The notes under the pieces: generated by a model
Seen by the model: the letters and a program-made list of their open reading frames with translations, nothing else
Database searches by the model: none
What the model was told of the DNA's origin: nothing
Part shown: in pieces, positions 20,092 to 29,848 of the stretch
Position numbering within the stretch: the first letter of the stretch is position 1
Layout: every line of letters starts with the position of its first letter
Assembly (NCBI GenBank): GCA_018064985.1
Contig: JAGHUE010000031.1
Span: forward strand, 1-36,245
Length of the DNA stretch: 36,245 nucleotides
Reading direction: 5' to 3'
Source: Candidatus Colicola faecequi
GTDB lineage: Bacteria; Bacteroidota; Bacteroidia; Bacteroidales; Paludibacteraceae
Program-made: the position numbers and the translations under genes

Positions 20092-20204
20092 GAACCAACC
20101 AGGTTTCTCCTCTTCCATGCAATATCTTCTGCGGCATAATAATAACGGAATGGCCGCATAGAAATGCAGGAAAACAGAGTGCCTAACTAAAACATCAAAC
20201 AAAA

Positions 20205-20594
20205 ATGGCAAAGAAAACAGTTGCAACCAAGAAGCGCGTTGTAAAGGTTGAAGGCGTTGGTCAGCTCCACGTTCAATCTTCTTTCAACAATGTTATTGTA
20301 ACCGTTGCTAACGGTGATGGTCAGGTTATTTCCTGGTCTTCCGCTGGCAAGATGGGCTTCCGCGGTTCTAAAAAGAATACTCCTTATGCTGCACAGATGG
20401 CAGCTCAGGATTGCTGCAAGGTCGCTTTTGATCTCGGCCTTCGCAAAGTTAAAGCATACGTTAAAGGTCCGGGTAACGGCCGTGAATCCGCTATTCGTGC
20501 TTGCGCAGCAGCAGGTATCGATGTATTGGAGATTATGGACGTAACCCCGATGCCACACAATGGCTGCCGCCCTCCGAAGCGTCGCCGTGTATAA
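20205..20594 (+). CDS. rpsK: 30S ribosomal protein S11
   Basis: [56 protein letters not shown]. Confidence 0.99.
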   Translation: MAKKTVATKKRVVKVEGVGQLHVQSSFNNVIVTVANGDGQVISWSSAGKMGFRGSKKNTPYAAQMAAQDCCKVAFDLGLRKVKAYVKGPGNGRESAIRACAAAGIDVLEIMDVTPMPHNGCRPPKRRRV

Positions 20595-20628
20595 TCATTA
20601 TTCAATTCACATTTAAAAATTTAAGATT

Positions 20629-21234
20629 ATGGCAAGATATATTGGACCAAAATCACGTATCTCTCGTCGATTCGGCGAGGCTATCTTCGGCCCGGACAAG
20701 GTGCTCAACAAGCGCAACTATGCCCCCGGCCAGCACGGCGTAAACCGTCGTAAGAAAAACTCTGAGTACGGCACTCAGCTTGCTGAGAAGCAGAAGGCTA
20801 AGTACACTTACGGTGTTCTTGAGCGTCAGTTCCGCCTCCTCTTTGCTGCAGCACAGCGCAGCAAGGGTATTACTGGTGAGATCCTTCTCCAGCTCCTTGA
20901 GTCGCGTCTCGACAATGTAGTATATCGCCTTGGTATTTGCCCGACTCGTGCTGCTGCTCGCCAGATGGTAAGCCACAAGCACATCGTAGTAGACGGTAAG
21001 GTGGTAAACATTCCTTCTTTCCAGGTTAAGCCCGGTATGGTTGTAGGTGTTCGCGAGAAAGCTAAGTCTCTTGAGGTAATTGCTACTTCTCTCGACGGCT
21101 TCAACCACGGCAAGTACAACTGGATCGAATGGAATGAGGCTGAGATGGCAGGTAAGTTCCTCAATGTGCCTGCACGTGAGGATATTCCTGAGAACATCAA
21201 GGAGCAGCTCATCGTCGAATTGTATTCTAAGTAA
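20629..21234 (+). CDS. rpsD: 30S ribosomal protein S4
   Basis: [51 protein letters not shown]. Confidence 0.99.
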   Translation: MARYIGPKSRISRRFGEAIFGPDKVLNKRNYAPGQHGVNRRKKNSEYGTQLAEKQKAKYTYGVLERQFRLLFAAAQRSKGITGEILLQLLESRLDNVVYRLGICPTRAAARQMVSHKHIVVDGKVVNIPSFQVKPGMVVGVREKAKSLEVIATSLDGFNHGKYNWIEWNEAEMAGKFLNVPAREDIPENIKEQLIVELYSK

Positions 21235-21304
21235 TTTTTATCCATGTTTGCTCGCTTATTGTGGCAATGCGCTGCGAGCAGCATGAATTTAGTCAAAAAA
21301 CATT

Positions 21305-22300
21305 ATGGCAATATTAGATTTTATTAAACCTGACAAGGTGATCATGTTGGATTCGTCGAAGACGAAGGGCTCTTTTGAGTTTCGTCCTCTCGAACCGGGA
21401 TACGGCATTACCGTAGGTAACGCTATTCGTCGTGTACTCCTCGCCTCGCTCGAGGGCTATGCTATCTGCTCGATCAAGTTCAGTGGCGTAGAGCATGAGT
21501 TCGCTACCGTTCCCGGTGTTATCGACGATGTAACCAACATTATCCTCAACCTCAAGCAGGTACGATTCCGCAAGAGAGACGGTATTGAAGCCGACGGGGA
21601 GACTATTACGGTCCCTGTTGAGAACATGACCGTTCTCAAGGCTGGTGATCTGGCAAAGTATCTCACCAATTTTGAGATACTTAATCCGGAACTTCAGCTC
21701 TGCGAAATGGATTCGTCTGCCAAGTTTGAGTTGACGGTTACCATCAACAAAGGCCGCGGTTATATCCCGGCTGATGACAACCGCAACGCTAACGACGAAA
21801 TCGGTGTACTTGCTATCGATTCAATCTATACGCCAATCCGTAACGTAAAGTACGCTATTGAACCCTACCGTGTAGAGCAGCGTACTGACTACGATAAGTT
21901 GACGTTGGAGATCGAGACCGATGGTTCGATTACCCCGAAGGATGCTCTCAAAGAGGCTGCTAAGATCCTCATCTTCCACTTTATGCTCTTCTCTGATGAA
22001 AAGATTATTATCGAGGAACAAGAGAAATCTAATAGCTCCGCTCTCGATGAAGAGATTTTGCGCATGCGCCAATTGCTTAATTCTCGTCTTTCGGACATGG
22101 ATCTGTCTGTACGTGCGCTTAACTGCCTGAAAGCTGCAGAGGTTGATACTCTCGGCCAGCTCGTTAAGTACCACCGCAATGATCTGCTCAAGTTCCGCAA
22201 CTTCGGTAAGAAGTCTCTCACCGAGCTTGACGAGCTTCTCGAGCGTAATGGCCTTGCGTTTGGTATGGATATCAGTAAATACAAACTTGACAGAGAATAA
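21305..22300 (+). CDS. rpoA: DNA-directed RNA polymerase subunit alpha
   Basis: [32 protein letters not shown]-terminal [23 protein letters not shown]-like alphaCTD. Confidence 0.99.
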   Translation: MAILDFIKPDKVIMLDSSKTKGSFEFRPLEPGYGITVGNAIRRVLLASLEGYAICSIKFSGVEHEFATVPGVIDDVTNIILNLKQVRFRKRDGIEADGETITVPVENMTVLKAGDLAKYLTNFEILNPELQLCEMDSSAKFELTVTINKGRGYIPADDNRNANDEIGVLAIDSIYTPIRNVKYAIEPYRVEQRTDYDKLTLEIETDGSITPKDALKEAAKILIFHFMLFSDEKIIIEEQEKSNSSALDEEILRMRQLLNSRLSDMDLSVRALNCLKAAEVDTLGQLVKYHRNDLLKFRNFGKKSLTELDELLERNGLAFGMDISKYKLDRE

Positions 22301-22328
22301 TCTCTGAAAAAATTATTTTAGAACAACA

Positions 22329-22799
22329 ATGAGACACAATAAGAAATTCAATCACCTTAGCCGTACTTCCGAGCATCGCGCTGCTATGCTCTCCAACATG
22401 GCTTGCTCGCTTATCATGCACAAGCGCATCAGCACCACGACTGCTAAGGCTAAGGCTCTCCGCATCTACGTTGAGCCGCTGCTCACCAAGGCAAAAGAGG
22501 ATACGACCGCTAATCGCCGCCTCGTTTTCTCCAAGCTGAAGCAAAAAGAAGTAGTAACCGAACTGTTCCAGAATGTAGCAGAGAAGATCGCAAACCGTCC
22601 GGGTGGTTACACTCGTATCCTCCGCACCGGTTTCCGTCTGGGTGACGCTGCTGAAATGTGCATCATCGAGCTCGTTGACTACAATGAGAACATGCTTCAG
22701 GACGCTAAGAAGGCTGCAAAGAAGACCACTCGTCGTGCAGGCAAGAAGGCTGCTCCTAAAGCAGAAGAGGCTGCTCCTGAAGCTCCGGCTGCAGAGTAA
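22329..22799 (+). CDS. rplQ: 50S ribosomal protein L17
   Basis: [45 protein letters not shown] with Ala/Lys-rich C-terminal tail. Confidence 0.99.
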   Translation: MRHNKKFNHLSRTSEHRAAMLSNMACSLIMHKRISTTTAKAKALRIYVEPLLTKAKEDTTANRRLVFSKLKQKEVVTELFQNVAEKIANRPGGYTRILRTGFRLGDAAEMCIIELVDYNENMLQDAKKAAKKTTRRAGKKAAPKAEEAAPEAPAAE

Positions 22800-22809
22800 T
22801 TCTCTCCCA

Positions 22810-22851
22810 AACGACAAGGCCGCTCTAATGAGGGGCCTTGTTCGTTTTTTT
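22810..22851 (+). terminator. Rho-independent terminator ending the alpha operon
   Basis: AACG-ACAAGGCC / GGCCTTGT-T-CGTT stem followed by a T7 tract. Confidence 0.85.
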
Positions 22852-22931
22852 ACATGACTTGAACTGAACTATGACCATGTTCGCTCCGGTTAATATCCGG
22901 TTGTCGGACCAGGACAATACGATTTTTTACC

Positions 22932-24191
22932 ATGAAACACATTTTCTACATTCTTTTTACCGCTGTTGTATGCTTGAACGCCTGTGCACAGACGACATCC
23001 GTTCCGTATGCAAATGAAGTGGATTCTCTTATCAATTCAGCCGTCCGTGAGTCGAAGATTCCCGGGGCGGTTCTCTGTGTTGTGGTGGGAGATAAGGTAC
23101 AATATATGCAAGCATACGGCTATCGCCAAGTATATCCGGATACTCTTCCGATGACGATAAGTACGCAGTTTGACTTGGCTTCGCTGAGTAAGATTGTCGG
23201 AACGGGTATGTCTCTCATGACTCTGGTTGATAAGGGGCTTATAAACATAGATGATCCTATTACGAAATATCTTCCCGAATATACTCATTATAAGGATGAG
23301 ACCATTGGCGACGATCGAGATCAGACCGTTCTTGATTTTCTTACACATACATCCGGTCTTCCGGCTTATGCATCATATACAGAACTTCTCAAGGACGAAC
23401 CGCTTGCTTCTCCGGCCCGCCGCAAAGAGCTGTTGCTGCGATATATGGCAACGTGCAAACGTCGTGCTCCTGCCGGAACGGATGTGAACTACAGTTGCCT
23501 CAATTTCATTTCTCTCCAGTATTTGATTGAGAGAGTAACCGGACAGCGTTTGGACGATTTTGCCAGCAAAAATGTATTCAAACCACTCAAGATGAAAAAC
23601 ACATGCTATTATCCGCTTGGTTCAAGCCCCAAACCGCACACGATAATTGCACCTACTGAAAAGATCGCTCCCTATGATCCATCGGCGAAAGTACCCTCCA
23701 TCATCTGGACCGGATATAAGGATATCCAATATTTCAACCGTAAGCGCACCATTAAGAACAATCCCTGCTACGAGGCTCTGGTTCATGATCCGCTCGCTCG
23801 CGAGATAAATGCGGGCGTCAGCGGCAATGCCGGCGTGTTCTCAACTGCAGAGGATTTGTCGCGTATGGCAATATGGATGCTCAATCCGGAAGAAAAGAAA
23901 GGACCGATGCGTTCGTCAACGCTCCGGATGATGATGCAAGTGCCGGAGGGCTATGAGGCTTTCGGTCGTGCTCTGTCCTGGGATCAGTCGTCAGACTATG
24001 CCGGTTGCAAAGGCAGTAAAACATCCTCGAGGGTAGTCTGCCATACCGGTTATACCGGTACCAGTATGGTGGTCGATCCGGAAAAGAAGGTTGCTGTGAT
24101 TCTTCTGACCAACCGTGCTCATCCCTCCGATGGAGGTGGCGTGGCTGCTGTCAGGAGAGCCGTGGCTGATGCAATCTTCGGCTGCTATTGA
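22932..24191 (+). CDS. Serine beta-lactamase / class C penicillin-binding-like hydrolase, probable lipoprotein
   Basis: MKHIFYILFTAVVCLNAC signal with Cys; ASLSK (SxxK), YSC motif, C-terminal HTGYTGTSMVVDPEKKVAVILLTNR. Confidence 0.85.
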   Translation: MKHIFYILFTAVVCLNACAQTTSVPYANEVDSLINSAVRESKIPGAVLCVVVGDKVQYMQAYGYRQVYPDTLPMTISTQFDLASLSKIVGTGMSLMTLVDKGLINIDDPITKYLPEYTHYKDETIGDDRDQTVLDFLTHTSGLPAYASYTELLKDEPLASPARRKELLLRYMATCKRRAPAGTDVNYSCLNFISLQYLIERVTGQRLDDFASKNVFKPLKMKNTCYYPLGSSPKPHTIIAPTEKIAPYDPSAKVPSIIWTGYKDIQYFNRKRTIKNNPCYEALVHDPLAREINAGVSGNAGVFSTAEDLSRMAIWMLNPEEKKGPMRSSTLRMMMQVPEGYEAFGRALSWDQSSDYAGCKGSKTSSRVVCHTGYTGTSMVVDPEKKVAVILLTNRAHPSDGGGVAAVRRAVADAIFGCY

Positions 24192-24202
24192 TAGGATGAA
24201 GC

Positions 24203-24222
24203 ATCCGATTTGACGGATTTTT
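24203..24222 (+). terminator. Short rho-independent terminator
   Basis: ATCCG-ATTTGA-CGGAT followed by TTTTT-like tract. Confidence 0.55.
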
Positions 24223-24241
24223 GAAAAATATCAAGCTGCTC

Positions 24242-24272
24242 TTGCCAGTTTGAAAAAAAAACAGTATCTTTG
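24242..24272 (+). promoter_or_regulatory. Bacteroidetes-type promoter for the deoxynucleoside kinase pair
   Basis: TTG (24242-24244), 20-nt spacer, TATCTTTG (24265-24272). Confidence 0.65.
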
Positions 24273-24296
24273 CAGATAAATTAACTCATATATCCC

Positions 24297-24911
24297 GTGC
24301 ATATAGCAGTTGCAGGAAATATTGGTGCAGGAAAAACCACACTTACCAGAATGCTTTCGAAGCATTATGGTTGGGAAATGCGATTGGAGCCCGTGATGGT
24401 GAATCCTTATTTGGAGGATTACTATAGCGATATCCGACGCTGGTCGTTTGCGCTTGAGGTTTATTTCCTCAAGGAACGCTTCCGCGATGTGCTTGAAATC
24501 GCAAAGTCGGATCATTCTATTATCCAAGATCGTTCGATTTTCGAGGGGGTATATGTGTTCGTTGAAAATAATTTCCGTCAGGGAAATCTGACAGAGACGG
24601 ATTTCAATACGTACATGGAGTTGTTTGACCTGATGACGAACGTAACCAAGTATCCTGATTTAATGATTTATCTGAGGAAATCAGTACCTGAACTGGTGAG
24701 ACAGATTCAACATCGGGGTCGGGGTTACGAGCAGACGATGCAGCTTGACTATCTGGAGGGTTTGAACAACCGATATGAGGATTTTATTTTCAACAAATAT
24801 AAAGGGCAAGTGCTGGTGATAGAAAGCGACGGCATGGATTTCGAGCATAATCCGGAAGACTTCCGCAAGATCGTAGATAAAATAGACGCTCGCCTTTTCG
24901 GTCTTTTTTAA
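24297..24911 (+). CDS. Deoxynucleoside kinase (GTG start)
   Basis: P-loop GNIGAGKTTL, QDRSIFE, RGRGYE; 204 aa. Confidence 0.92.
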   Translation: MHIAVAGNIGAGKTTLTRMLSKHYGWEMRLEPVMVNPYLEDYYSDIRRWSFALEVYFLKERFRDVLEIAKSDHSIIQDRSIFEGVYVFVENNFRQGNLTETDFNTYMELFDLMTNVTKYPDLMIYLRKSVPELVRQIQHRGRGYEQTMQLDYLEGLNNRYEDFIFNKYKGQVLVIESDGMDFEHNPEDFRKIVDKIDARLFGLF

Positions 24912-24952
24912 CTGACTCAATCGAAATATCAAATAAACCACATAATTTTATT

Positions 24953-25603
24953 ATGCATATAGCAATTGCAGGAAATATCGGCGCAGGTAAGACCACGCTT
25001 ACGAACATGCTTGCCAAGCACTACGGTTGGATCCCTAAATTCGAACCGGTGGACTTCAATCCGTATATGGAGGACTTCTACAAGGATATGTCCCGTTGGT
25101 CATTCAATGTGCAAATCTGCTTCCTTAATAAGCGCTTCAAGGATGTGGTTGAGATAGAGAAATCATCGGATACTGTCATTCAGGACCGGACAATCTATGA
25201 GGATGCCCGAATTTTCGCTCCAAATCTTCACGAACAAGGCAATATGTCCGATCGTGATTTCGAAACGTATTGTGATCTTTTCGACCTGATGATGTCGCTT
25301 GTCAAGTATCCGGACCTACTGATTTATCTCCGTTCGAGTATCCCGAATCTGGTGGCTCAGATTCAGAAACGCGGTCGTGGCTACGAATCGGGTATACGAA
25401 TCGATTACTTGCAGGGCCTGAATGACAAGTATGAACGTTGGATTGCCGATTATAAGGGCAAGGTGCTGATTATCGATAAAGATCATATCGATTTTCAGGA
25501 CAATCCTGATGATTTCCATAAGATTACCAATATGATTGATGCCGAACTCTTCGGCCTTTTCCCGTTCGAGGCGACCGAAGGCGTAGGCAAGGAGATCAAA
25601 TGA
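24953..25603 (+). CDS. Deoxynucleoside kinase, tandem paralog
   Basis: P-loop GNIGAGKTTL, QDRTIYED, KRGRGYE; visibly paralogous to the preceding ORF. Confidence 0.92.
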   Translation: MHIAIAGNIGAGKTTLTNMLAKHYGWIPKFEPVDFNPYMEDFYKDMSRWSFNVQICFLNKRFKDVVEIEKSSDTVIQDRTIYEDARIFAPNLHEQGNMSDRDFETYCDLFDLMMSLVKYPDLLIYLRSSIPNLVAQIQKRGRGYESGIRIDYLQGLNDKYERWIADYKGKVLIIDKDHIDFQDNPDDFHKITNMIDAELFGLFPFEATEGVGKEIK

Positions 25604-26499
25604 TTCAGAAATTTGTAGATTATTTGCGAGTCGAGCGCCGTTATTCGGAGCGCACGATATGGGAATATGAGCGGGACTTGACAGAGTTCTGCTCATTTCT
25701 TAACGTGGAAAAAAGTTGCTTTGAGGTCGCATGTGCGTCCCAAGAGGACGTACGCCTTTGGATGGTGGACATGCTCGATCGGGGACTCTCCCCAAGGAGC
25801 GTGAAGCGTAAATTGTCAGCTCTGCGTTCTTTCTACAAATTTCTTCTCCGGGTCGGACTTACTTCTGTGGATATTACGCGTTCTTTGGCGACTCCAAAAG
25901 CAGATAAACCGTTGCCCGTTTTTTTTAAAGAATCGGAGATAGCAGAAGCGGAATCAGGACTTGCATATGCAGATGATTTTGAGTCAGTTCGTGATGGCCT
26001 TATTCTGGAAATACTTTATCAGACGGGGATGCGCCGTGCGGAACTAATAGGGCTATGCGATGCAGATGTTGTTTTGGTTCAGTCTCAGTTGAGAGTTTTC
26101 GGCAAACGCAGAAAAGAACGTATCGTGCCTTTTGGCGGAGGACTGAAAGCGCAAATTGAGATGTATGTGGAATACCGTGACGGCAAATTTCCGCCATCGT
26201 CGCCGGCAGAACAACCTTTTATAATTAATAATAAAGGTGTCAGAATGACGGCAGGCGTGTTGTATAGGATTGTAAGGAAGCGGATGGGAGAGGTAAGCTC
26301 TCTAAAAAAACACTCTCCGCATGTGCTGCGTCATACATTTGCCACTTCCATGCTGAATGCCGGGGCCGATATCAATACAATCAAGACACTAATGGGCCAT
26401 GCTTCGCTTGTGGCAACGCAGGTGTACACACATACGACTTTCAGCCAGCTTCAAAGTGCGTATAACAAAGCACACCCGCGGGGCAAAAAGAAGGAATAG
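25600..26499 (+). CDS. Tyrosine recombinase, XerC/XerD type
   Basis: Catalytic TGMRRAELIGL, HVLRHTFATSMLNAGADINTIKTLMGHASLVATQVYTH; start overlaps upstream stop by ATGA. Confidence 0.93.
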   Translation: MIQKFVDYLRVERRYSERTIWEYERDLTEFCSFLNVEKSCFEVACASQEDVRLWMVDMLDRGLSPRSVKRKLSALRSFYKFLLRVGLTSVDITRSLATPKADKPLPVFFKESEIAEAESGLAYADDFESVRDGLILEILYQTGMRRAELIGLCDADVVLVQSQLRVFGKRRKERIVPFGGGLKAQIEMYVEYRDGKFPPSSPAEQPFIINNKGVRMTAGVLYRIVRKRMGEVSSLKKHSPHVLRHTFATSMLNAGADINTIKTLMGHASLVATQVYTHTTFSQLQSAYNKAHPRGKKKE

Positions 26500-26562
26500 A
26501 GCTCCCGAGTATGTCAAAAACAGACTATTTTGCGATTTTTTTGCATTTTTTTAGCAAAATAT

Positions 26563-26593
26563 TTTGTCAGTTCAAAAAAAAGCAGTACTTTTG
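26563..26593 (+). promoter_or_regulatory. Bacteroidetes-type promoter for the tRNA-tuf operon
   Basis: TTTG (26563-26566), 19-nt spacer, TACTTTTG (26586-26593). Confidence 0.75.
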
Positions 26594-26656
26594 CACCGCT
26601 TTTCCGCTAACGGAGTAGCTCATACGGGCCAGACGGTCCCGGAGAGTACAAGCAAT

Positions 26657-26729
26657 GCCTCTTTAGCTCAGCTGGTAGAGCACGTGATTTGTAATCTCGA
26701 GGTCGTTGGTTCGAGTCCGACAAGAGGCT
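26657..26729 (+). tRNA. tRNA-Thr (anticodon TGT)
   Basis: Acceptor GCCTCTT/AAGAGGC; anticodon loop TTTGTAA; T-arm GTTCGAGTC. Confidence 0.93.
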
Positions 26730-26748
26730 CTGTTAGGAAAGCAAAACC

Positions 26749-26831
26749 GGGTAGGTAGGTAAGTGGTTAAAACGGGCAGACTGTAAATCTGTTGGCTTGC
26801 GCCTTCGGCGGTTCGAATCCGTCCCTGCCCA
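26749..26831 (+). tRNA. tRNA-Tyr (anticodon GTA)
   Basis: Acceptor GGGTAGG/CCTGCCC; CAGA-CTGTAAA-TCTG; long variable arm. Confidence 0.93.
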
Positions 26832-26859
26832 CTTCTTAAGAGAGGAAATCTCTCGATCC

Positions 26860-26932
26860 GCGGAAATAGCTCAGTCGATAGAGCACTAGCCTTCCAAGCT
26901 GGGGGTCGCGGGTTTGAGCCCCGTTTTCCGCT
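26860..26932 (+). tRNA. tRNA-Gly (anticodon TCC)
   Basis: Acceptor GCGGAAA/TTTCCGC; anticodon loop CTTCCAA. Confidence 0.93.
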
Positions 26933-26965
26933 CAAAACAAAAATAGTGTTGGATAACACTTTGTT

Positions 26966-27037
<72 letters not shown>

Positions 27038-27153
27038 CAATTTTTTTTACGAGTAGTTGAAAGGGAGGGGGAAATGCGCCCGAACTTTCGCTTTTCGTTG
27101 CATTAGAAACTAAAGTTTTATAATTATAAACAACTCAAATTATTTTTTGAATT

Positions 27154-28338
27154 ATGGCAAAAGAGAAATTCGACCGCTCGAAACCGCACGTAAACATCGG
27201 TACCATCGGTCACGTTGACCACGGCAAGACTACTTTGACCGCTGCTATCACCACCGTACTCGCAAAGAAGGGCCTTTCTGAGCTCCGTTCTTTCGACTCG
27301 ATTGATAACGCTCCGGAAGAGAAGGAACGTGGTATTACCATCAACACCGCTCACGTAGAGTATCAGACTGCAACCCGTCACTATGCACACGTTGACTGCC
27401 CGGGCCACGCTGACTACGTTAAGAACATGGTTACTGGTGCTGCGCAGATGGACGGCGCAATCATCGTAGTTGCTGCTACTGATGGTCCGATGACTCAGAC
27501 TCGTGAGCACATCCTTCTCGCTCGTCAGGTGAACGTACCGCGCCTCGTTGTTTTCATGAACAAGTGCGATATGGTTGACGATCCTGAAATGCTTGACCTC
27601 GTTGAGATGGAGATGCGCGAGCTTCTCGGTTTCTATGAGTTCGACGCTGACAACACTCCGTTTATCCGTGGCTCTGCCCTTGGCGCACTCAATGGTGTTG
27701 CTGAATGGGAAGAGAAGGTTATGGAACTTATGGACGCTGTTGATACTTGGATTCAGCTTCCTCCGCGTGCAGTTGATAAGCCATTCCTTATGCCTGTTGA
27801 GGACGTATTCTCCATCACCGGTCGTGGTACTGTAGCTACCGGTCGTATCGAAACTGGCGTTATCAAGGTAGGTGACGAAGTTCAGCTCCTCGGCCTCGGC
27901 GAAGACAAGAAGTCGGTTGTTACCGGTGTTGAGATGTTCCGTAAGCTCCTTGATCAGGGTGAAGCTGGTGATAACGTAGGTCTTCTCCTCCGTGGTATTG
28001 ACAAGGACGAAGTTCGCCGTGGTATGGTAATTACCCACCCGGGTGTTATCAAGCCGTATAGCGAGTTCAAGGCTTCTGTTTATATCTTGAAGAAAGAAGA
28101 AGGTGGCCGCCACACTCCGTTCCACAACCACTACCGTCCTCAGTTCTACATCCGTACCATGGACGTTACCGGTGAGATTACTCTCCCGGAAGGCACTGAG
28201 ATGGTAATGCCGGGCGATAACCTCGAGATTCAGGTTAAGCTTATCTATCCGGTAGCTTGCAACGAAGGTCTTCGTTTCGCAATCCGCGAAGGTGGCCGTA
28301 CCGTTGGTTCTGGTCAGATCACCAAGCTCATCGACTAA
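27154..28338 (+). CDS. tuf: Elongation factor Tu
   Basis: [33 protein letters not shown]. Confidence 0.99.
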   Translation: MAKEKFDRSKPHVNIGTIGHVDHGKTTLTAAITTVLAKKGLSELRSFDSIDNAPEEKERGITINTAHVEYQTATRHYAHVDCPGHADYVKNMVTGAAQMDGAIIVVAATDGPMTQTREHILLARQVNVPRLVVFMNKCDMVDDPEMLDLVEMEMRELLGFYEFDADNTPFIRGSALGALNGVAEWEEKVMELMDAVDTWIQLPPRAVDKPFLMPVEDVFSITGRGTVATGRIETGVIKVGDEVQLLGLGEDKKSVVTGVEMFRKLLDQGEAGDNVGLLLRGIDKDEVRRGMVITHPGVIKPYSEFKASVYILKKEEGGRHTPFHNHYRPQFYIRTMDVTGEITLPEGTEMVMPGDNLEIQVKLIYPVACNEGLRFAIREGGRTVGSGQITKLID

Positions 28339-28370
28339 TTTTAGATCGGTAAGTTGATCAAGAAAAAAAT

Positions 28371-28396
28371 CCTGGCGGAGTTTCCGCTTCGCCAGG
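28371..28396. terminator. Hairpin between tuf and tRNA-Trp
   Basis: CCTGGCG...CGCCAGG, preceded by A7 on the plus strand. Confidence 0.5.
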
Positions 28397-28400
28397 TTCT

Positions 28401-28476
28401 ACGGAAATAGCTCAGTTGGTAGAGCACTGGTCTCCAAAACCAGGTGTCGGGAGTTCGAGCCTCTCTTTCCGTGCCA
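28401..28476 (+). tRNA. tRNA-Trp (anticodon CCA), 3' CCA encoded
   Basis: Acceptor ACGGAAA/TTTCCGT then GCCA; CTGGT-CTCCAAA-ACCAG. Confidence 0.94.
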
Positions 28477-28587
28477 AATTTATTAAATTACCGTTCGCTG
28501 ACGGATTGACTTCAATCATAGGGGTGGGGAAGTACGCCTTGTTGGTTGGAGTGCTTTTGTGGCGAATAAACAGAAATCTACTAGATT

Positions 28588-28776
28588 ATGAAGATAGTTG
28601 ACAACATCAAAGCATCTTACAACGAGCTTGTTCACAAGACCAGCTGGCCTACTACTAAGGAGTTGGCAAGCAGTTCAGTGGTAGTATTAATTGCTTCCCT
28701 TATTCTTGCCCTGATCGTTTGGTTTATGGACTTTTGCTTCGAGTCGCTCATGACCGCAATCTACGGACTTTTCTAA
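28588..28776 (+). CDS. secE: Preprotein translocase subunit SecE
   Basis: 62 aa YNELVHKTSWPTTKELASSSVVVLIASLILALIVWFMD; upstream of nusG. Confidence 0.95.
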   Translation: MKIVDNIKASYNELVHKTSWPTTKELASSSVVVLIASLILALIVWFMDFCFESLMTAIYGLF

Positions 28777-28788
28777 TCTGATAGAATC

Positions 28789-29334
28789 ATGGCAGAGAAC
28801 AACTTTAAATGGTATGTGCTGAAATCAATCAGCGGAAAGGAGCAGAAAGTCAAAGAGTATATCGAGACTGCATGCAAGACCGCTGACCTTGATCAGTACG
28901 TTTCTCAGGTGCTGATTCCGACAGAAAAAGTCGTAACGCTTCGCAATAATAAGCGTGTGGTAAAAGACCGTGTATTATTGCCTGGCTATGTGCTCGTAGA
29001 GTGCAACTTGACTGATGAATGCTATCCTCGCTTGCGCAATGTTCCGAATGTGCTTGGTTTTTTGAGCAATACTCGTGATCAGAAGCCGTCGCCGGTACGT
29101 CAGGCAGAAATCAACAAACTCTTCGGTACGGAGGAGCCTGTGATTGAGGATACTGTAACGGAGGAGACTTACGTTGTAGGCGAGAAAGTTAAGGTGGCCG
29201 ACGGTCCGTTTACCGGATTCAATGGTACCATCGAAGAAGTATCGGTTGAGAAGAAGAAGCTTACGGTGATTGTAAACGTCTTTGATCGCCCGACTCCATT
29301 GGAGCTCGCGTTCAATCAGGTAGTGAAAGAGTAG
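28789..29334 (+). CDS. nusG: Transcription termination/antitermination protein NusG
   Basis: KWYVLKSISGKEQKVKEYIE..LLPGYVLVE; KOW VADGPFTGFNGTIEEV. Confidence 0.98.
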   Translation: MAENNFKWYVLKSISGKEQKVKEYIETACKTADLDQYVSQVLIPTEKVVTLRNNKRVVKDRVLLPGYVLVECNLTDECYPRLRNVPNVLGFLSNTRDQKPSPVRQAEINKLFGTEEPVIEDTVTEETYVVGEKVKVADGPFTGFNGTIEEVSVEKKKLTVIVNVFDRPTPLELAFNQVVKE

Positions 29335-29407
29335 GAGACATTGTTACGGGTCGTTGACTACTCGGTAGTTATTATCAACTATTAAAAACAAGTAAATTTA
29401 ACTAATT

Positions 29408-29830
29408 ATGGCTAAAGAAATTGCTGGCTTTATTAAGTTACAGATTAAGGGTGGTGCAGCAAACCCATCACCTCCAGTAGGACCGGCTCTTGGTTCTAAG
29501 GGCATCAACATTATGGAGTTTTGCAAACAATTCAATGCCAGAACCCAGGAAAAGGCAGGCAAAGTACTTCCTGTTGTTATCACGTATTACACCGACAAGA
29601 CTTTTGACTTCGTCGTAAAGAACCCGCCGGTAGCAGTTCAGCTGCTCGAGGCTGCTAAGGTTAAGTCCGGTTCTGCTGAACCTAACCGTAAGAAGGTTGC
29701 TTCTGTAACCGAAGATCAAGTACGTGCTATCGCAGAGGATAAAATGTCTGACCTCAACTGCTTCGAGGTAGAGGCTGCTATGAAGATGGTAGCCGGTACC
29801 GCACGCTCTATGGGTATTACCGTTAAATAA
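29408..29830 (+). CDS. rplK: 50S ribosomal protein L11
   Basis: [37 protein letters not shown]. Confidence 0.99.
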   Translation: MAKEIAGFIKLQIKGGAANPSPPVGPALGSKGINIMEFCKQFNARTQEKAGKVLPVVITYYTDKTFDFVVKNPPVAVQLLEAAKVKSGSAEPNRKKVASVTEDQVRAIAEDKMSDLNCFEVEAAMKMVAGTARSMGITVK

Positions 29831-29848
29831 TTAAACTTCAATTAGAGT

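Noticed and set aside
22932-24191. Beta-lactamase-like gene as an antibiotic-resistance gene
   Set aside because: SxxK and C-terminal features fit the broad serine hydrolase/PBP-like family; nothing indicates a clinical resistance enzyme or mobile context.
25600-26499. Recombinase as evidence for an integrated mobile element
   Set aside because: Sequence looks like a housekeeping XerC/D protein, overlaps the upstream gene by ATGA, and no att repeats, transposon ends or cargo are visible despite the nearby tRNAs.
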